Source of the DNA: an uncultured Lachnospiraceae bacterium
Lineage (GTDB): Bacteria; Bacillota; Clostridia; Lachnospirales; Lachnospiraceae
DNA length: 20,654 nt
Assembly (NCBI GenBank): GCA_946633495.1
Contig: CAMPAX010000015.1
Span: 1 to 20,654 of the forward strand
Direction of reading: 5' to 3'
The notes under the pieces are model-generated. The model searched no databases. It saw only the letters and a program-made list of their open reading frames with translations, and was not told where the DNA came from. Below are positions 1-7,563 of this stretch, one piece after another. The position numbers and the translations under genes are program-made. Each line of letters begins with the position of its first letter. Within the stretch, counting starts at the first letter, position 1.

Positions 1-1158
1 CGCGAGCTGATCCGGCATGATGTGGATGATGAGCAGCTGGCGGTGATCCGCCGCAAAGCGCTGGATATCGATCCGATCTATATCGTATTTACCTCCGGGT
101 CTACGGGCATTCCGAAAGGGGTGGCGGCCTGTCACAGATCCGTGATCGATTATATTGAGACACTTTCCGAGGTTCTGGAATTCGACAGAGATACGATATT
201 CGGCAATCAGACACCGCTTTATTTTGATGCCTGCCTCAAAGAAATCTATCCAACGTTAAAGTATGGGGCGACCACATATCTTATCCCCAAAAGTCTGTTC
301 ATGTTTCCGGTGAAGCTGATGGAATATCTGAATGAGTATAAGATCAATACCATCTGCTGGGTGGTTTCGGCGCTCACCATCGTTTCATCCTTTGGAACAT
401 TTGATACGGTGAAGCCGCAGTATCTGAAAAATATAGCCTTCGGAAGTGAGGTTTTTCCGGTGAAGCAGCTCGCGATCTGGCGTGACACCCTGCCGGAGGC
501 AAGGTTTACGAACCTGTACGGACCGACGGAAGGAACCGGAATGTGCTGTTACTATCGTCTGGACCGGGAATTCGGACCCGGGGATGTGATCCCCATCGGC
601 GGACCCTTTCGAAATACGGAGATCCTTCTTCTGAAGGAGGATAATACTCTGGCTGAGGAAGGTGAGACCGGAGAGATCTGTATCCGGGGAACATCGGTTA
701 CTTTGGGTTATTATAATAACCCGGAGAAAACGGCGGAGAGCTTTGTTCAGAATCCGCTTAACACGGCGTATCCGGAGATTATTTACCGGACAGGAGATCT
801 TGCAAGGCGGAATGAAAGAGGAGAACTGATCTTCCTTTCCAGAAAAGATTTTCAGATCAAGCACATGGGGCACCGGATCGAACTCGGAGAGATCGAAGCG
901 GTGGCACAGCTGATGGATGGCATCCGGAGCGCCTGCTGTGTATTTCATAAAGAGAAACAGAAGATCGGACTCTTCTATGTGGGAGATCCGGAGGAGGCAT
1001 CGTTCAAGGCAGGGTTAAAGGAGGCACTTCCCCGCTATATGCTTCCCCATACGGTAGTTCGTCTGGATTCCATGCCATACACGCCCAATGGGAAGATGGA
1101 TCGGAATCTTTTGAGTCAAAGCCTGGATGTACTCCTTTCCAAAAGAAACCGTAAATGA
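1..1158 (+). CDS. Amino-acid adenylation (AMP-forming) enzyme, DltA/NRPS A-domain type, 5' truncated by window edge
   Basis: The frame is open from base 1, so the start lies outside the window; 385 residues are visible of a family usually near 500. Adenylation core motifs appear in order: the phosphate loop TSGSTGIPKG (visible residues about 31-40), PLYFDA with the Asp that usually contacts the substrate amino group (about 76), NLYGPTE, GEICIRGTSVTLGYY, YRTGDLA, GHRIELGEIE, and PNGKMDR with the catalytic Lys near 365. Enzymes of this family activate an amino acid with ATP and load it as a thioester on a carrier protein. There is no fused carrier domain; a separate carrier gene begins 58 bases downstream, followed by MBOAT and SGNH genes, which is the gene content of a dlt operon. 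I infer D-alanyl or similar acyl activation for a wall polymer. The substrate is not proven, and the protein resembles stand-alone NRPS A domains as much as classical DltA. Confidence 0.9.
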   Translation, partial: RELIRHDVDDEQLAVIRRKALDIDPIYIVFTSGSTGIPKGVAACHRSVIDYIETLSEVLEFDRDTIFGNQTPLYFDACLKEIYPTLKYGATTYLIPKSLFMFPVKLMEYLNEYKINTICWVVSALTIVSSFGTFDTVKPQYLKNIAFGSEVFPVKQLAIWRDTLPEARFTNLYGPTEGTGMCCYYRLDREFGPGDVIPIGGPFRNTEILLLKEDNTLAEEGETGEICIRGTSVTLGYYNNPEKTAESFVQNPLNTAYPEIIYRTGDLARRNERGELIFLSRKDFQIKHMGHRIELGEIEAVAQLMDGIRSACCVFHKEKQKIGLFYVGDPEEASFKAGLKEALPRYMLPHTVVRLDSMPYTPNGKMDRNLLSQSLDVLLSKRNRK

Positions 1159-1216
1159 TGTCCGGCAGGGTGAGAAGGCGCTGCTGTGGTGATTTATTAT
1201 AGAGAGGAAAGAGACA

Positions 1217-1444
1217 ATGGAACAACTGATCGAGATTCTGCAGGAGCTTCATCCGGAAGTGGATTATGAAAGCTGCACAACACTGATTGATGATAAGATC
1301 CTGGATTCCTTTGACATCGTAACTCTGATCACGGAGGTAAGTGATGCGTTTGATGTTCGGATCCCGGCTTCGGAGATCATTCCCGAGAATTTCAATTCGG
1401 CGGCTGCTCTGTGGGCGCTGATCGAACGTTTGATGGACGAATAA
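1217..1444 (+). CDS. Acyl/aminoacyl carrier protein (DltC-like)
   Basis: This 75-residue acidic protein has the size and helical pattern of a stand-alone carrier. The phosphopantetheine attachment site is seen as DSFD with Ser31, preceded by IDDKIL and followed by the hydrophobic helix IVTLITEVSDAF, then the IPASEI segment typical of helix III. A purine-rich GAGAGG/AAAGAG stretch precedes the ATG. It lies between the adenylation enzyme and the MBOAT gene, so its likely job is to carry the activated amino acid as a thioester and present it to the membrane acyltransferase. In the usual dlt order the carrier follows DltB; here it precedes it. A role as a general fatty-acid ACP is less likely, because the usual DSLD motif is DSFD and the neighbours are dlt-like. 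Confidence 0.9.
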   Translation: MEQLIEILQELHPEVDYESCTTLIDDKILDSFDIVTLITEVSDAFDVRIPASEIIPENFNSAAALWALIERLMDE

Positions 1445-1504
1445 AGAAGAACCTGACGTTCCGGTTTTTCCATCGGACTTAGAACGCGTGGTTGGAGTGT
1501 ACAC

Positions 1505-3088
1505 ATGTCCTTTGTTTCTGCTGCATTTTTAGGATTTCTTGCAGTTCTTTTGCTGCTTTATTATCTTCTTCCCGGGAGCCTTCGAAAGTATCAGTGGGTT
1601 CTCCTGCTCCTCGGAAGTCTTTTTTTCTATACCCTTTCGGGTCCGAAATATCTGATCTTTATGGCGGCAACCATCTTCAGTACCTATTTTGCGGCACTTG
1701 CCATAGATGCAAAATGGAAGAAGCAGGATGCCTGGGCAAAAGAACATAAGGCCCTCCCCAGAGAGGAGAAGAAAGCCCACAAAGCCAAAGTGACCCGTCA
1801 GGCGAAATGGATCCTGATCGGGTGCCTCATCTTTAATCTTGGTATTCTCGCGGTGATCAAATATACGGATTTTGTTCTGGAGAACCTGAACGGCATCTTC
1901 GGAACAGATTTTGCGCTGCATCATTTTATCCTGCCGCTGGGAATTTCCTTCTATATGTTCCAAAGTCTCGGTTACGTGATCGATGTATATCGAAGAAAAT
2001 ATGAAGCGGAACGAAATCTCGGGAAGGCGGCGCTGTTCACGTCATTTTTCCCGCAGGTGATCCAGGGACCCATCAGCCGGTTTGATGACCTTTCGAAAAC
2101 CCTTTTTGCAGAGCATCGGTTTGATCCGCAGAATTTTTATTTCGGCATGCTGCGGGTGGCCTGGGGCTTCTTTAAAAAGCTTGTGATCGCTGATCGGCTT
2201 GCGCCGCTGATCGTGACATTGTCGGCGGCTGACAAGGAATATACCGGGGTATATGTGCTTGCAAATGTCTTTTTTTACGCAATCCAGCTTTATGCGGATT
2301 TTACCGGAGGGATCGACATTACCATCGGTGTTGCGCAAATGTTCGGCATCCGGGTGACAGAGAACTTTGACCGGCCGTATTTTTCAAAGGATATCGCTGA
2401 ATACTGGAGACGCTGGCATATCACCATGGGAACATGGTTCAAGGATTACATTTTCTATCCCCTTTCCGTCAGCGGCTGGATGCTGAAGCTGTCCAAATGG
2501 TCCCGGGCGAAGCTTGGGGCGGCCCTGGGAAAGCGGATCCCTGTCTATCTTGCAACCATCGTGGTATGGTTTGCCACCGGCGTCTGGCATGGAGCAGCGT
2601 GGAACTTTATCGTCTGGGGTATGCTGAACTGTCTGGTGCTTCTGGTTTCTCAGGAGTTTACGCCGCTTTATCGGAAATTCCATGAGAAATGCGGATTCTC
2701 CAATACGAAGTTTTGGGACGTCGTTCAGATCTTCCGGACCTTCTGGCTGATGGGGCTGATCCGGATCCTGGATGTCTATCGGGATGTCCCAAGGACCTTC
2801 CGTATGGTGGGAACCATCTTTACCACACCGAACTGGGGGGCTCTGTTCGACGGGAGCTTCCTGGAACTTGGCGTTCCCGCTGCGGATCTTTTGATAGCGG
2901 CACTGGGAGCGGTTTTGATGTTCTGCGTCAGTCTGTGGAAGGGAAAAAGACCTCTCTTTGAATCGGTCAATGCCAAACCGGTGACGGTTCGGGGATTTTT
3001 CCTTTGGGCGCTGATCCTGATCATCGTGGTGTTCGGCGTTTACGGCATCGGATTCGATGCAAGCAAATTCATCTATAACCAGTTCTGA
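1505..3088 (+). CDS. MBOAT family membrane O-acyltransferase (DltB/AlgI-like)
   Basis: This 527-residue polytopic membrane protein begins with hydrophobic helices (residues about 5-25, 30-60, 103-120). It carries the MBOAT hallmarks: PLGISFYMFQSLGYVID (144-160), the PQVIQGPISRF loop (183-193), QLYADFTGG (261-269), the amphipathic WRRWHITMGTWFKDYIFYPL region with His305, and the catalytic His362 in TGVWHGAAWNF. Family members move an acyl group from a carrier or other donor across the membrane onto an extracellular hydroxyl. Here the adjacent carrier suggests an aminoacyl or acyl donor and a surface polymer as acceptor. The start has a GGAG seven bases upstream of the ATG. Residues 68-100 form a long, very Lys/Glu/Ala-rich cytoplasmic loop. 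AlgI-type acetyltransferases share these motifs, so acetylation is the main alternative. Confidence 0.92.
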   Translation: MSFVSAAFLGFLAVLLLLYYLLPGSLRKYQWVLLLLGSLFFYTLSGPKYLIFMAATIFSTYFAALAIDAKWKKQDAWAKEHKALPREEKKAHKAKVTRQAKWILIGCLIFNLGILAVIKYTDFVLENLNGIFGTDFALHHFILPLGISFYMFQSLGYVIDVYRRKYEAERNLGKAALFTSFFPQVIQGPISRFDDLSKTLFAEHRFDPQNFYFGMLRVAWGFFKKLVIADRLAPLIVTLSAADKEYTGVYVLANVFFYAIQLYADFTGGIDITIGVAQMFGIRVTENFDRPYFSKDIAEYWRRWHITMGTWFKDYIFYPLSVSGWMLKLSKWSRAKLGAALGKRIPVYLATIVVWFATGVWHGAAWNFIVWGMLNCLVLLVSQEFTPLYRKFHEKCGFSNTKFWDVVQIFRTFWLMGLIRILDVYRDVPRTFRMVGTIFTTPNWGALFDGSFLELGVPAADLLIAALGAVLMFCVSLWKGKRPLFESVNAKPVTVRGFFLWALILIIVVFGVYGIGFDASKFIYNQF

Positions 3089-3103
3089 TCATATGCGGAT
3101 TGA

Positions 3104-3130
3104 TCCCTGATCAGTTATGATACTCAGGGA
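3104..3130 (+). other. Inverted repeat between the MBOAT and SGNH genes
   Basis: TCCCTGA (3104-3110) and TCAGGGA (3124-3130) form a perfect 7-bp stem with a 13-base loop. No T-run follows, so a normal terminator is unlikely. It could be a processing or partial-attenuation hairpin inside the operon, or an operator. Confidence 0.4.
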
Positions 3131-3193
3131 AGACATCTTTAGCTATTGTTGATTTCAGGCGAACTTTTGATGATGGAAAATGCGGAGATACAT

Positions 3194-4255
3194 ATGAGTA
3201 AATTCAAAATCATACGAAATATCATAGTATTTCTTTTGATCCTCACGGGGAGTCTTTGGTTTCTCCAGCGTCTTCTTGTGCCGAAGTACATCGAAGAAAA
3301 TGAAGAGGGTGTCCTTTCGGCGGAGTATTATGACAATGCAGGAGAGAATGACGTGCTCTTTATCGGGGACTGCGAGGTGTATTCCAATTTCTCACCTGTA
3401 AAACTCTGGCAGGACTATGGTATCACCAGTGTGATCCGGGGAACACCGCAGCAGCTGATCTGGCAGTCCTACTATATGCTGGAGGATACGCTTCGGTATG
3501 AGACCCCGAAGGTCGTGGTTTACAATGTATTCTCCATGCGCTATGATAAGCCCCAGAGTGAGGCATACAACCGCCTGACGCTGGACGGGATGCGTTGGTC
3601 CGGGGTGAAATCCGACGCCATAAAAGCGTCCATGACGGAGGACGAATCCTATCTCAGCTACATGTTTCCGATCCTTCGTTTTCATTCCCGCTGGAACGAA
3701 CTTTCCTCTGAGGATTTTAAATATCTGTTCAGCTCCGAGCAGCTTTCGCACAACGGGTATGTAATGCGGATCGATACGAAACCGGTGGAGTATCTGCCGG
3801 ATCCGATCCCTCTGGCGGATTACACCTATGCAGATATCGACTGGGAGTATTTGGACAAGATCCGCGACTGCTGCAAGGAGCATGGCATCACTCTGATCCT
3901 GATCAAATCCGCGTCCTGTTATCCCTACTGGTACCCGGAGTGGGATCAGCAGATAAAGGATTACGCGGAAAAGTACGGCCTCACTTACGTGAATTTCCTG
4001 GAACATCAAAGTGAGACCGGGATCGATTACGCGCAGGATACCTATGACGCAGGCCTTCATCTGAATCTTTCTGGTGCAGAGAAGTCAAGTGCTTTTTTCG
4101 GTAAGATCCTGATGGAACAGCCGGGGATCACGGATCGGAGAGGTGACGGATCTCTTACGGAAAAATGGAACAGAAAGATCGAGTTCTATGAGCAGATGAA
4201 AGCCTCTCAGCAAAAACAGTTGGATGAAACCGGGAAGGTAACGAGCTTTCGGTGA
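3194..4255 (+). CDS. Membrane-anchored SGNH-hydrolase-fold protein (DltD-like position) with Cys at the nucleophile site
   Basis: I chose the ATG at 3194, which has GGAG six bases upstream. In-frame ATGs at 3170 and 3173 and a TTG at 3146 lack a good site and would add a hydrophilic leader. The product is 353 residues with one N-terminal anchor helix (about 8-28), so the bulk is probably extracellular. The SGNH blocks are visible: FIGDCEVY (block I, Cys60 where Ser is expected), Gly83 in VIRGTPQQ (block II), Asn111 in VVVYNVFS (block III), and DAGLHLN (block V, Asp285 and His289). It ends a carrier-acyltransferase cassette where dltD stands in classical operons, which suggests a thioesterase, transferase or chaperone role in polymer acylation. 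The Ser-to-Cys change is the odd feature. Catalysis is inferred, not shown. Confidence 0.82.
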   Translation: MSKFKIIRNIIVFLLILTGSLWFLQRLLVPKYIEENEEGVLSAEYYDNAGENDVLFIGDCEVYSNFSPVKLWQDYGITSVIRGTPQQLIWQSYYMLEDTLRYETPKVVVYNVFSMRYDKPQSEAYNRLTLDGMRWSGVKSDAIKASMTEDESYLSYMFPILRFHSRWNELSSEDFKYLFSSEQLSHNGYVMRIDTKPVEYLPDPIPLADYTYADIDWEYLDKIRDCCKEHGITLILIKSASCYPYWYPEWDQQIKDYAEKYGLTYVNFLEHQSETGIDYAQDTYDAGLHLNLSGAEKSSAFFGKILMEQPGITDRRGDGSLTEKWNRKIEFYEQMKASQQKQLDETGKVTSFR

Positions 4256-4280
4256 GATAAAATACGTATAATTCCAGCAT

Positions 4281-4336
4281 GTCATCCTGAGCGAAGCGAA
4301 GGATCTGACTGGCCTTATCCGGTACAAGATCTTTCG
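4281..4336 (+). repeat. Intergenic structured repeat, copy 1
   Basis: The core begins GTCATCCTGAGCGAAGCGAA and ends at GGATCT (4281-4306). ATCCT (4284-4288) pairs with AGGAT (4300-4304) across a tandem GA/GA internal loop and a GC-GAA-GC cap. A second, mutually exclusive fold pairs 4297-4306 with 4327-4336 (10 bp with one G-U), enclosing a small ACTGG/CCGGT stem (4308-4312 with 4319-4323). The same core recurs at 17644 and, inverted, at 19588. It starts 25 bases after the stop codon of the SGNH gene. No protein or tRNA is encoded here. Confidence 0.85.
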
Positions 4337-4381
4337 GGTAAATTTAGTCAAATACTTATTTTAAAAAGAAAAGAGGAAAAT

Positions 4382-4975
4382 ATGAAGAAGCACGGAATCA
4401 TTTCAAAGTCACTGATCATCGCAGCAATGGCATTGTCTCTTACGGCCTGCGGGAATAAGGAACAGACGACTACGGCAGTAGCAGGAACGGAAGAACAGGC
4501 AACCAAGGCCGAGACGGATACTGCGGCGGCATCTACGGAGCAGGGAACCGAAGCATCAACGAAGGAGGCGGATGCCTCCGCTAACTGGGTATTTAAAAAG
4601 GACGGTGTTACCATCGAACTGAACGCTCCCGCGGAGCCTGTGATTCAGGCGCTGGGCGCCGCGCAGAATACCTATGAGGCTCCAAGCTGCGCTTTTGACG
4701 GGATGGATGTGATCTATGTTTACCCCGGCTATGAAGTTCTGACCTATGCAAAGGATGGAAATGCTATAATCAGCGGCGTCGTACTTCGCGACGATACGGT
4801 TTCCACACCGGAAGGCGCCTATATCGGTATGACAAAAGCGGATGTGGAGAATCTTTACGGACAGAAAGCCAATACGGCCGGAAGTCTTCAGGTGGACAAA
4901 GGAAACTGTACATTGCTCTTTATCTTTACGGATGAAGCAGTCACTTCGATCCAGTACAACATGCTTCAGCAGTAG
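4382..4975 (+). CDS. Putative lipoprotein of unknown function
   Basis: This 197-residue protein has a classical lipoprotein signal: basic MKKHGIISKS, a hydrophobic core, and the lipobox LTAC with Cys23, so after lipidation it should sit on the outer face of the membrane. Residues 24-68 are a Thr/Glu/Ala-rich linker of low complexity. Residues about 69-197 look like a compact alpha/beta domain; the stretch AYIGMTKADVENLYG is reminiscent of BamE/SmpA-like folds, but that is only a pattern impression. AGAGG lies five bases upstream of the ATG. It follows the repeat downstream of the SGNH gene and is closed by a terminator overlapping its stop codon, so it may be a separate unit. I cannot name a substrate or partner. 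Confidence 0.85.
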   Translation: MKKHGIISKSLIIAAMALSLTACGNKEQTTTAVAGTEEQATKAETDTAAASTEQGTEASTKEADASANWVFKKDGVTIELNAPAEPVIQALGAAQNTYEAPSCAFDGMDVIYVYPGYEVLTYAKDGNAIISGVVLRDDTVSTPEGAYIGMTKADVENLYGQKANTAGSLQVDKGNCTLLFIFTDEAVTSIQYNMLQQ

Positions 4976-5005
4976 TATCGCAGGGGTTATTCATGCTGCT
5001 TTTTT
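4968..5005 (+). terminator. Probable Rho-independent terminator of the lipoprotein gene
   Basis: AGCAGTA (4968-4974) pairs with TGCTGCT (4994-5000) in 7 bp including one G-U, followed by TTTTT. The 5' arm includes the last codons and stop codon. The 19-base loop is long, so strength is uncertain. Confidence 0.5.
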
Positions 5006-5044
5006 GTGCAAATATGACAATTCTCCCAAAAATTCTGTTAATAA

Positions 5045-5073
5045 TTGACAAATACACGGTTTCAGAATAAAAT
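5045..5073 (+). promoter_or_regulatory. Sigma-A-type promoter for the TetR / receiver / rarA genes
   Basis: A perfect -35 TTGACA (5045-5050) is followed after 17 bases by TAAAAT (5068-5073). Transcription would begin near 5080 and leave a leader of about 90 bases before the TetR start. Confidence 0.75.
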
Positions 5074-5115
5074 CATATTGGGGATATTATGTAATGCAAA
5101 AACTGTCATTACGGA

Positions 5116-5132
5116 GCGCGGCGTTGCCGTGC
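5116..5132 (+). other. Leader hairpin upstream of the TetR gene
   Basis: GCGCGGC (5116-5122) pairs with GCCGTGC (5126-5132) around a GTT triloop, 7 bp with one G-U. It lies in the untranslated leader between the predicted transcription start and the ribosome site. A short T-run occurs 11 bases later (5143-5148), too far for a standard terminator. Confidence 0.4.
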
Positions 5133-5171
5133 GTATTCGTATGTTTTTATGTGAATCCAAGGGGGAATTAC

Positions 5172-5780
5172 ATGACAGAGAGTTTTATTTCGACAAAAGA
5201 TCGGATCATCTCGACTGCCATCGACATCATAAGTGAATCCGGCCTTTCCAGCCTTACCACAAAAAATATATCCATGAGGGCGAACCTCTCGGAACCGCTG
5301 CTTTATCGGTTCTATGGTGATATCAATGAACTGCTGGTGGATGTGGTGGAGTATTATTTCCGGTTTGACAAAAGTATCCGGAAAACGATCCAGGCAAAGG
5401 AAGGATCCTGTGTAGAGAAGATCCGGGCATATGTAGAAGATTATGCGATCTATTATGAGAATTATTATACGTTATCCACGTTAATGCTGCAGTATGAAGA
5501 ACTGCTGCACAATCCTGCAACCAGAGAACTGATCGTGGCAGGAGCCAGCGGACGGAAGGCATATGTGACAGGTCTGTTTCAGGACGCCATCGATGCGGGT
5601 GAGATCCTGGACCGTTATGATGCGGGACGAATGGCGGACGCAGTACATGGATTTATTCGGGCGGCCATCCTGAAACGCCGGTTTACCCAGGAGAAGACAT
5701 CCATCAAAAAAGAAATCATAGATTTTATCGATAATATGCTGGGATTGCTATCGACAAAAAAATACGGAGGTGCTGTATGA
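5172..5780 (+). CDS. TetR/AcrR family transcriptional regulator
   Basis: I chose the ATG at 5172 because GGGGG stands six bases upstream. An in-frame ATG at 5094 would add 26 residues of poor character. The 202-residue product has a typical TetR DNA-binding domain: helix 1 RIISTAIDIISESG (11-24), then the helix-turn-helix LTTKNISMRANLSEPLLYRFYGD (about 28-50). The remainder is a helical ligand/dimer domain rich in aromatic residues (YAIYYENYYTLSTLMLQYEE), suggesting a hydrophobic pocket. Family members usually repress a nearby or own promoter and are released by a small ligand. The stop codon overlaps the start of the receiver gene (ATGA), so the two are translationally coupled. No ligand or target can be read from the sequence. 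Confidence 0.92.
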   Translation: MTESFISTKDRIISTAIDIISESGLSSLTTKNISMRANLSEPLLYRFYGDINELLVDVVEYYFRFDKSIRKTIQAKEGSCVEKIRAYVEDYAIYYENYYTLSTLMLQYEELLHNPATRELIVAGASGRKAYVTGLFQDAIDAGEILDRYDAGRMADAVHGFIRAAILKRRFTQEKTSIKKEIIDFIDNMLGLLSTKKYGGAV

Positions 5781-6169
5781 GGGTTTTGGTAGCCGAAGAT
5801 GATCAGGCAAGCGGAAAGTTCCTGTGTAAACTGCTGTCCAGATATGGAGAGGTTGAGCTTACTACAGATGGGATCCAGGCTGTGGATACCTTTGTCGCAG
5901 CCGCAACGGAGAAGAATTTTTACGATCTTGTATGTTTAGATATCATGATGCCGAAGATTGACGGATATAAGGCGCTGGCGTCCATTCGTGATGCAGAGCG
6001 GAAGCTTGGGATCCCAAGGATCTCCCGCTGCAAGGTGATCATGATCAGTGCACTGGATGAGGACTTTGATGCATCCTATGCCAGCGAAGACTATGATGAT
6101 TATATCTGCAAGCCCATCGATGTGATGAAGTTCGATACCATCATCAAGAAGCTGGGCGTCGTGGAATAG
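5777..6169 (+). CDS. Stand-alone response-regulator receiver (CheY/Spo0F-like)
   Basis: This 130-residue protein consists of a receiver domain only. The acidic pocket EDD (7-9), the phosphoacceptor Asp55 in CLDIMMPKIDG, Ser91 in the IMISAL switch strand, and Lys112 in ICKPID are all present, so it should be phosphorylatable. There is no DNA-binding or enzymatic output domain, and no histidine kinase is encoded in the window, so both its kinase and its output partner are elsewhere or are proteins it binds directly. CGGAGG lies just upstream of the ATG, which overlaps the TetR stop codon. rarA follows after an 11-base gap. Roles as a phosphorelay intermediate or as a protein-protein switch are both plausible. 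Confidence 0.93.
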   Translation: MRVLVAEDDQASGKFLCKLLSRYGEVELTTDGIQAVDTFVAAATEKNFYDLVCLDIMMPKIDGYKALASIRDAERKLGIPRISRCKVIMISALDEDFDASYASEDYDDYICKPIDVMKFDTIIKKLGVVE

Positions 6170-6180
6170 AAAGAGACAAA

Positions 6181-7515
6181 ATGGATTTATTTGACTTTAT
6201 GAGAGAACAAAGCGGAAAGACCGAGTCTCCTCTTGCTCGCCGGCTCAGACCGAAGAAGCTTTCGGATGTGGTGGGACAGGAACATATCCTGGGACCGGGT
6301 AAGCTTCTTACCCGTGCCATCGAGGCGGACCGGCTTTCTTCTGTGATCCTCTATGGACCTCCCGGTACCGGGAAGACCACGCTGGCCTACGTGATCGCAA
6401 ATACCACGAAGGCAGATTTTAAAGAGATCAACGCAACCACCTCCGGGAAAAAGGACATGGAAGAGGTGGTGAAGGAAGCAAAAAATACACTTGGAATGTA
6501 CGGCAGGAAAACCATTCTCTTTGTTGATGAGATCCATCGTTTCAACAAAGCGCAGCAGGATTTCCTGCTTCCTTACGTTGAGGACGGAACCGTGATACTG
6601 ATCGGGGCCACCACGGAGAACCCGTATTTTGAAGTGAACAGCGCTCTGATCTCCAGATCCACGGTATTTCGTCTGAATCCCCTGACACAGCAGGATATCG
6701 AAAAACTGATCCGGCGTGCAGTGACGGATAAAGAACAGGGTATGGGAGTTTACAACGCCGAGATCACGGATGAAGCGGTGACGTTCCTTGCGGATATGGC
6801 CGAAGGGGACGCGAGAAATGCGCTCAACGCCGTAGAAATCGGGATCCTTACAACTCCTCCGGATGCGGACGGGAAGATCCGGATCACACTTGAAGTTGCG
6901 GAAGAGTGCATTCAGAGGCGGAATATCAAATATGACAAGGACGGAGATAATCATTATGACATCATTTCCGCCTTTATCAAATCCATGCGGGGATCCGACC
7001 CGGACGCAGCGGTATATTATCTGGCGAAGATGTTGTACGGCGGGGAAAGCGTGACCTTTATAGCGCGCAGGATCATGATCTGCGCCAGTGAGGATGTGGG
7101 CATGGCTGATCCCGGGGCGCTGCAGGTTGCGGTGGCGGCGGCTCAGGCCGTGGAACGGGTAGGTATGCCGGAGTCGCAGCTGATCCTGGCTCATGCGGCG
7201 GTCTATGTAGCCACGGCTCCGAAGAGTAATTCCGTGACAAATGCCATATATGCCGCCATGAATGCAATAAAGGAGCATGGCAGGGCAGAGGTCCCTCCCC
7301 ATCTTCGGGACGCGCATTACAGCGGATCAAAGGAATTGGGACATGTGGGCTACAAATATGCTCATGATTTTCCGGATCACTATGTAAAACAGCAGTATCT
7401 GCCGGATGTTCTGGAAGGGACCACGTTCTATAGGCCCACGGAGCAGGGAAAGGAAGCTGAGGTCGAGAAGTGGATGGATTACCTGAAACAAAGGACCGAA
7501 GACAGTGAGGATTAG
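6181..7515 (+). CDS. rarA: Replication-associated recombination protein A (RarA/MgsA), AAA+ ATPase
   Basis: The 444-residue length and motifs match the RarA/Mgs1/WRNIP1 family of clamp-loader-like AAA+ ATPases that act at stalled replication forks. It begins with LARRLRPKKLSDVVGQEHILG, typical of the family. Walker A GPPGTGKTT is at 59-67, Walker B ILFVDEIHRF has Asp116 and Glu117, sensor 1 is GATTENP (142-148), and the arginine finger lies in ALISRS (Arg159). The C-terminal oligomerisation and DNA-binding half includes YGGESVTFIARRIMICASEDVG, another family signature. The ribosome site is weak (GAAAGAG), consistent with read-through translation from the receiver gene 11 bases upstream. The third position in a TetR/receiver operon is unusual for a housekeeping repair gene; co-transcription is inferred from spacing. 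Confidence 0.96.
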   Translation: MDLFDFMREQSGKTESPLARRLRPKKLSDVVGQEHILGPGKLLTRAIEADRLSSVILYGPPGTGKTTLAYVIANTTKADFKEINATTSGKKDMEEVVKEAKNTLGMYGRKTILFVDEIHRFNKAQQDFLLPYVEDGTVILIGATTENPYFEVNSALISRSTVFRLNPLTQQDIEKLIRRAVTDKEQGMGVYNAEITDEAVTFLADMAEGDARNALNAVEIGILTTPPDADGKIRITLEVAEECIQRRNIKYDKDGDNHYDIISAFIKSMRGSDPDAAVYYLAKMLYGGESVTFIARRIMICASEDVGMADPGALQVAVAAAQAVERVGMPESQLILAHAAVYVATAPKSNSVTNAIYAAMNAIKEHGRAEVPPHLRDAHYSGSKELGHVGYKYAHDFPDHYVKQQYLPDVLEGTTFYRPTEQGKEAEVEKWMDYLKQRTEDSED

Positions 7516-7563
7516 CATAGGTTCATAAGCTTTAAGAGTATGACGTGATATGGAATTGGCGAT

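Noticed and set aside
1450..1470. Possible terminator AACC...GGTT-TTT between the carrier and MBOAT genes
   Set aside because: The stem has only four continuous pairs, and the flanking genes clearly belong together.
4281..4306. Interpretation of the repeat as part of a CRISPR array or tRNA
   Set aside because: Copies are single, far apart and differ in orientation, with no regularly spaced repeats and no cloverleaf.
6187..7317. Minus-strand open frame opposite rarA (376 codons)
   Set aside because: It is antisense to a highly conserved AAA+ ATPase, has no plausible ribosome site and shows no family motif.
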